NCBI GenBank assembly: GCA_047628385.1
Contig: JBLHVH010000183.1
Coordinates: forward strand, 1 to 7,300
Reading direction: 5' to 3'
DNA from: PZPK01 sp047628385
Lineage (GTDB): Bacteria; Pseudomonadota; Gammaproteobacteria; Pseudomonadales; Oleiphilaceae
Length of the DNA stretch: 7,300 nt
Positions within the stretch are counted from its first letter, which is position 1, and the number at the start of each line of letters is the position of its first letter. The position numbers and the translations under genes are program-made. This document shows positions 6,735 to 7,300 of the stretch, in pieces. The notes below the pieces were generated by a model. That model was not told the DNA's origin and made no database searches. It saw only the letters and a list, made by a program, of their open reading frames with translations.

Positions 6735-6750
6735 TGTCTTTGCAAAGACA
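6735..6750. repeat. Perfect 16-bp palindrome TGTCTTTGCAAAGACA
   Basis: This uninterrupted palindrome is located 28 bp after the reductase stop and about 70 bp before the lipoprotein gene. No T-run follows, so it is not a standard terminator. Its symmetry suits a dimeric regulator site for the downstream gene, or a small hairpin at the reductase mRNA end. Which of these applies cannot be decided from sequence. Confidence 0.45.
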
Positions 6751-6820
6751 CTACGCTAGGGTAATACGCCAGAAAGTAATAGTGTCTTAAACACCTTCCT
6801 TTTTTACAGGGTAGTTATAA

Positions 6821-7300
6821 ATGAAAAAATTTATCCAATGACTTTCCTGATAGGAGTCTTGATTATAACTATTTCGCTAAGCGCATGTGTCAGTAATAAC
6901 ATTAATAATAAACTTAAGGCATCACCCCACTATAAAAATGGGGAGTTCATTAATAGTGAGCTCTTTGATAAACCAACCTTGAGTGAAACTTTAGCCATCG
7001 TTAAACGCTTTATATTTGAAGATAAAATCAATACAGAGCCTAAATCACCCATTCCAGTATTGAACATTGAAGCAAGTGATTTAACTAAACCTTTATCTCA
7101 CCAAACAGCAGTTTATCGTTTGGGTCACTCGACCATTTTAATCGAATTAAATGGCCAAATTTGAATGACAGACCCCGTCTTTTCTGAGCGAACTTCACCA
7201 GTACAATGGGCGGGCCCAAAACGCTTCCATCCTACCCCCATTGATATAGATGCCCTGCCACACATTAGCGGTATTATTATCTCCCATGACCATTATGATC
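6821..7300 (+). pseudogene. Metallo-beta-lactamase-fold lipoprotein (UlaG/NAPE-PLD-like), disrupted, 3' end outside window
   Basis: The encoded product resembles the COG2220-type hydrolases often found as outer- or inner-membrane lipoproteins. Evidence is a lipobox LSAC (Cys 17 counted from the ATG at 6838), then YRLGHSTILIELNGQ (the first beta strands of the fold), TDPVFSERTSP, WAGPKRFHPTPI, and at the edge ISHDHYD, the start of the HxHxDH zinc motif. Two lesions are seen. First, the ATG with a ribosome binding site (AGGG, nine bases before 6821) reads only MKKFIQ then stops; one extra A in its A6 run would join it in frame to the hydrophobic signal (MKKIYPMTFLIG). The ATG at 6838 alone lacks a ribosome binding site and a basic N-region. 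Second, a TGA at 7162-7164 interrupts the conserved frame exactly where relatives tend to have a bulky residue, probably Trp (TGG). Homology continues in the same frame immediately after it. Decay or sequencing error are both possible. Confidence 0.75.

Noticed and set aside
6782..6805. Hairpin GTGT-cttaa-ACAC followed by a T-rich run as reductase terminator
   Set aside because: The stem is only 4 bp and the T-run is interrupted, so it is too weak to call.
7162..7164. Selenocysteine or reassigned TGA codon
   Set aside because: The position looks like Trp rather than Cys in this family. TGA terminates dctQ in the same window and TGG is used for Trp throughout.
1..7300. CRISPR arrays, tRNA/rRNA genes, complete insertion sequences, defence genes
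   Set aside because: No regularly spaced repeats, RNA gene signatures, transposase or nuclease motifs were seen on either strand.

Overview
The window looks like chromosomal DNA of a moderately AT-rich, probably marine or aquatic, gammaproteobacterium. The evidence is a Gram-negative style TRAP transporter, a lipoprotein of a proteobacterial metallo-beta-lactamase-fold family, Shine-Dalgarno-led starts and the overall protein character. No rRNA or tRNA gene is present to fix the lineage, so this placement is inference.

Region 1 (1-1970): a small exported protein of unknown function (minus strand) diverges from a large membrane protein. The latter joins an N-terminal B-box-like zinc-binding module, about five or six membrane segments and a helical, TPR-like cytosolic tail. 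Their shared upstream region holds an 11-bp direct repeat.

Region 2 (2076-5092): a complete tripartite TRAP transporter in the order binding protein, small permease, large permease. The binding protein belongs to the TakP / FcbT1 branch (2-oxo acids, lactate and other small organic acids), so sodium-driven uptake of a small carboxylate is the best guess. A strong hairpin lies between the binding-protein and small-permease genes and would fold over the predicted small-permease ribosome binding site and start codon. The two permease genes overlap by ATGA.

Region 3 (5093-6706): an intergenic stretch with an isolated hairpin, then an ArsR-family repressor (minus) diverging from a short-chain dehydrogenase/reductase (plus). 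The 276-bp gap between them carries a near-consensus promoter for the reductase. Its -35 box sits between the arms of an inverted repeat, and a second partial copy of the site lies near the transcription start. This looks like a repressor-controlled divergent pair.

Region 4 (6707-7300): the start of a metallo-beta-lactamase-fold lipoprotein (UlaG / NAPE-PLD-like, COG2220 type) that appears broken twice. There is a probable one-base frameshift in an A-run at the start, and an in-frame TGA at a likely Trp position before the metal-binding motif. The homologous reading frame continues to the window edge.

The most noteworthy items are the doubly lesioned lipoprotein gene, the promoter/operator layout of the ArsR-reductase pair, the start-sequestering hairpin in the TRAP operon, and the unusual B-box/membrane/TPR protein beside the transporter. 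I see no clear defence, mobile or wholly new system.
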